Positions 18,528-18,569 of a stretch of 18,569 nt of DNA are shown piece by piece. The position numbers and the translations under genes were made by a program. This DNA comes from Deinococcus arboris (GTDB taxonomy: Bacteria > Deinococcota > Deinococci > Deinococcales > Deinococcaceae). The notes below the pieces were generated by a model, which worked only from the letters and a program-made list of their open reading frames with translations, was not told the origin of the DNA and ran no database searches. The stretch is from assembly GCF_009755355.1 (NCBI RefSeq), contig NZ_WQLB01000049.1, positions 1 to 18,569 on the forward strand, written 5' to 3'. Position 1 is the first letter of the stretch. Every line of letters begins with the position of its first letter.

Positions 18528-18569
18528 TCACGCACCCGAATCGGGAGATCAAGAAGTGGTTTGGCTGGG

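Overview
The window looks like a chromosomal segment of a Deinococcus species. The reasons are high GC with GC-rich third codon positions, a Thermus/Deinococcus-type cytochrome bc operon, a RuvC with His in the third catalytic position as in Thermus, a MoaD-MoaE fusion, and a recurrent TAnnnT -10 box only 6-7 nt upstream of start codons, which is the leaderless-mRNA promoter pattern known from Deinococcus. I see no insertion sequence, prophage, CRISPR array, tRNA or rRNA gene.

Layout. 53-1574: a LysE-type exporter and, convergent with it, the tRNA 2-thiocytidine synthetase TtcA. 1794-4214: a bifunctional class A penicillin-binding protein with a long Pro/Glu/Asp-rich C-terminal tail. 4421-5587: a small membrane protein and an EamA-type transporter. 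5800-6282 (minus): a CvpA-like membrane protein with its own terminator. 6513-8252: a three-gene unit of a NarL/FixJ response regulator, a small Cys protein and a class A beta-lactamase-fold serine hydrolase that lacks a signal peptide and the usual deacylating Glu. 8431-11288: a cytochrome bc (menaquinol-cytochrome c reductase) operon encoding a four-helix membrane cytochrome c, a Rieske protein and a full-length b6-like cytochrome b, closed by a strong terminator. 11355-12405: two small unknown proteins and an IscA/SufA-type Fe-S carrier. 12599-16415: a peptide/oligopeptide ABC importer with one binding protein and two permeases but no ATPases. 16492-17716: ruvC followed directly by a PrsW-type intramembrane protease. 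17841-18515 (minus): the MoaD-MoaE fusion.

Functional themes are housekeeping: respiration, Fe-S delivery that could serve the Rieske protein and TtcA, cell-wall synthesis, peptide uptake, Holliday-junction resolution and molybdopterin synthesis. I did not find a clearly novel defence or mobile system. The more unusual points are the lower GC of the Rieske gene inside its operon, the membrane-anchored cytochrome c with three extra C-terminal helices, the regulator/Cys-protein/serine-hydrolase operon, the internal Gly-Gly of the MoaD-MoaE fusion, and the uniform leaderless promoter arrangement at ten starts. No gene-free stretch exceeds about 230 bases.
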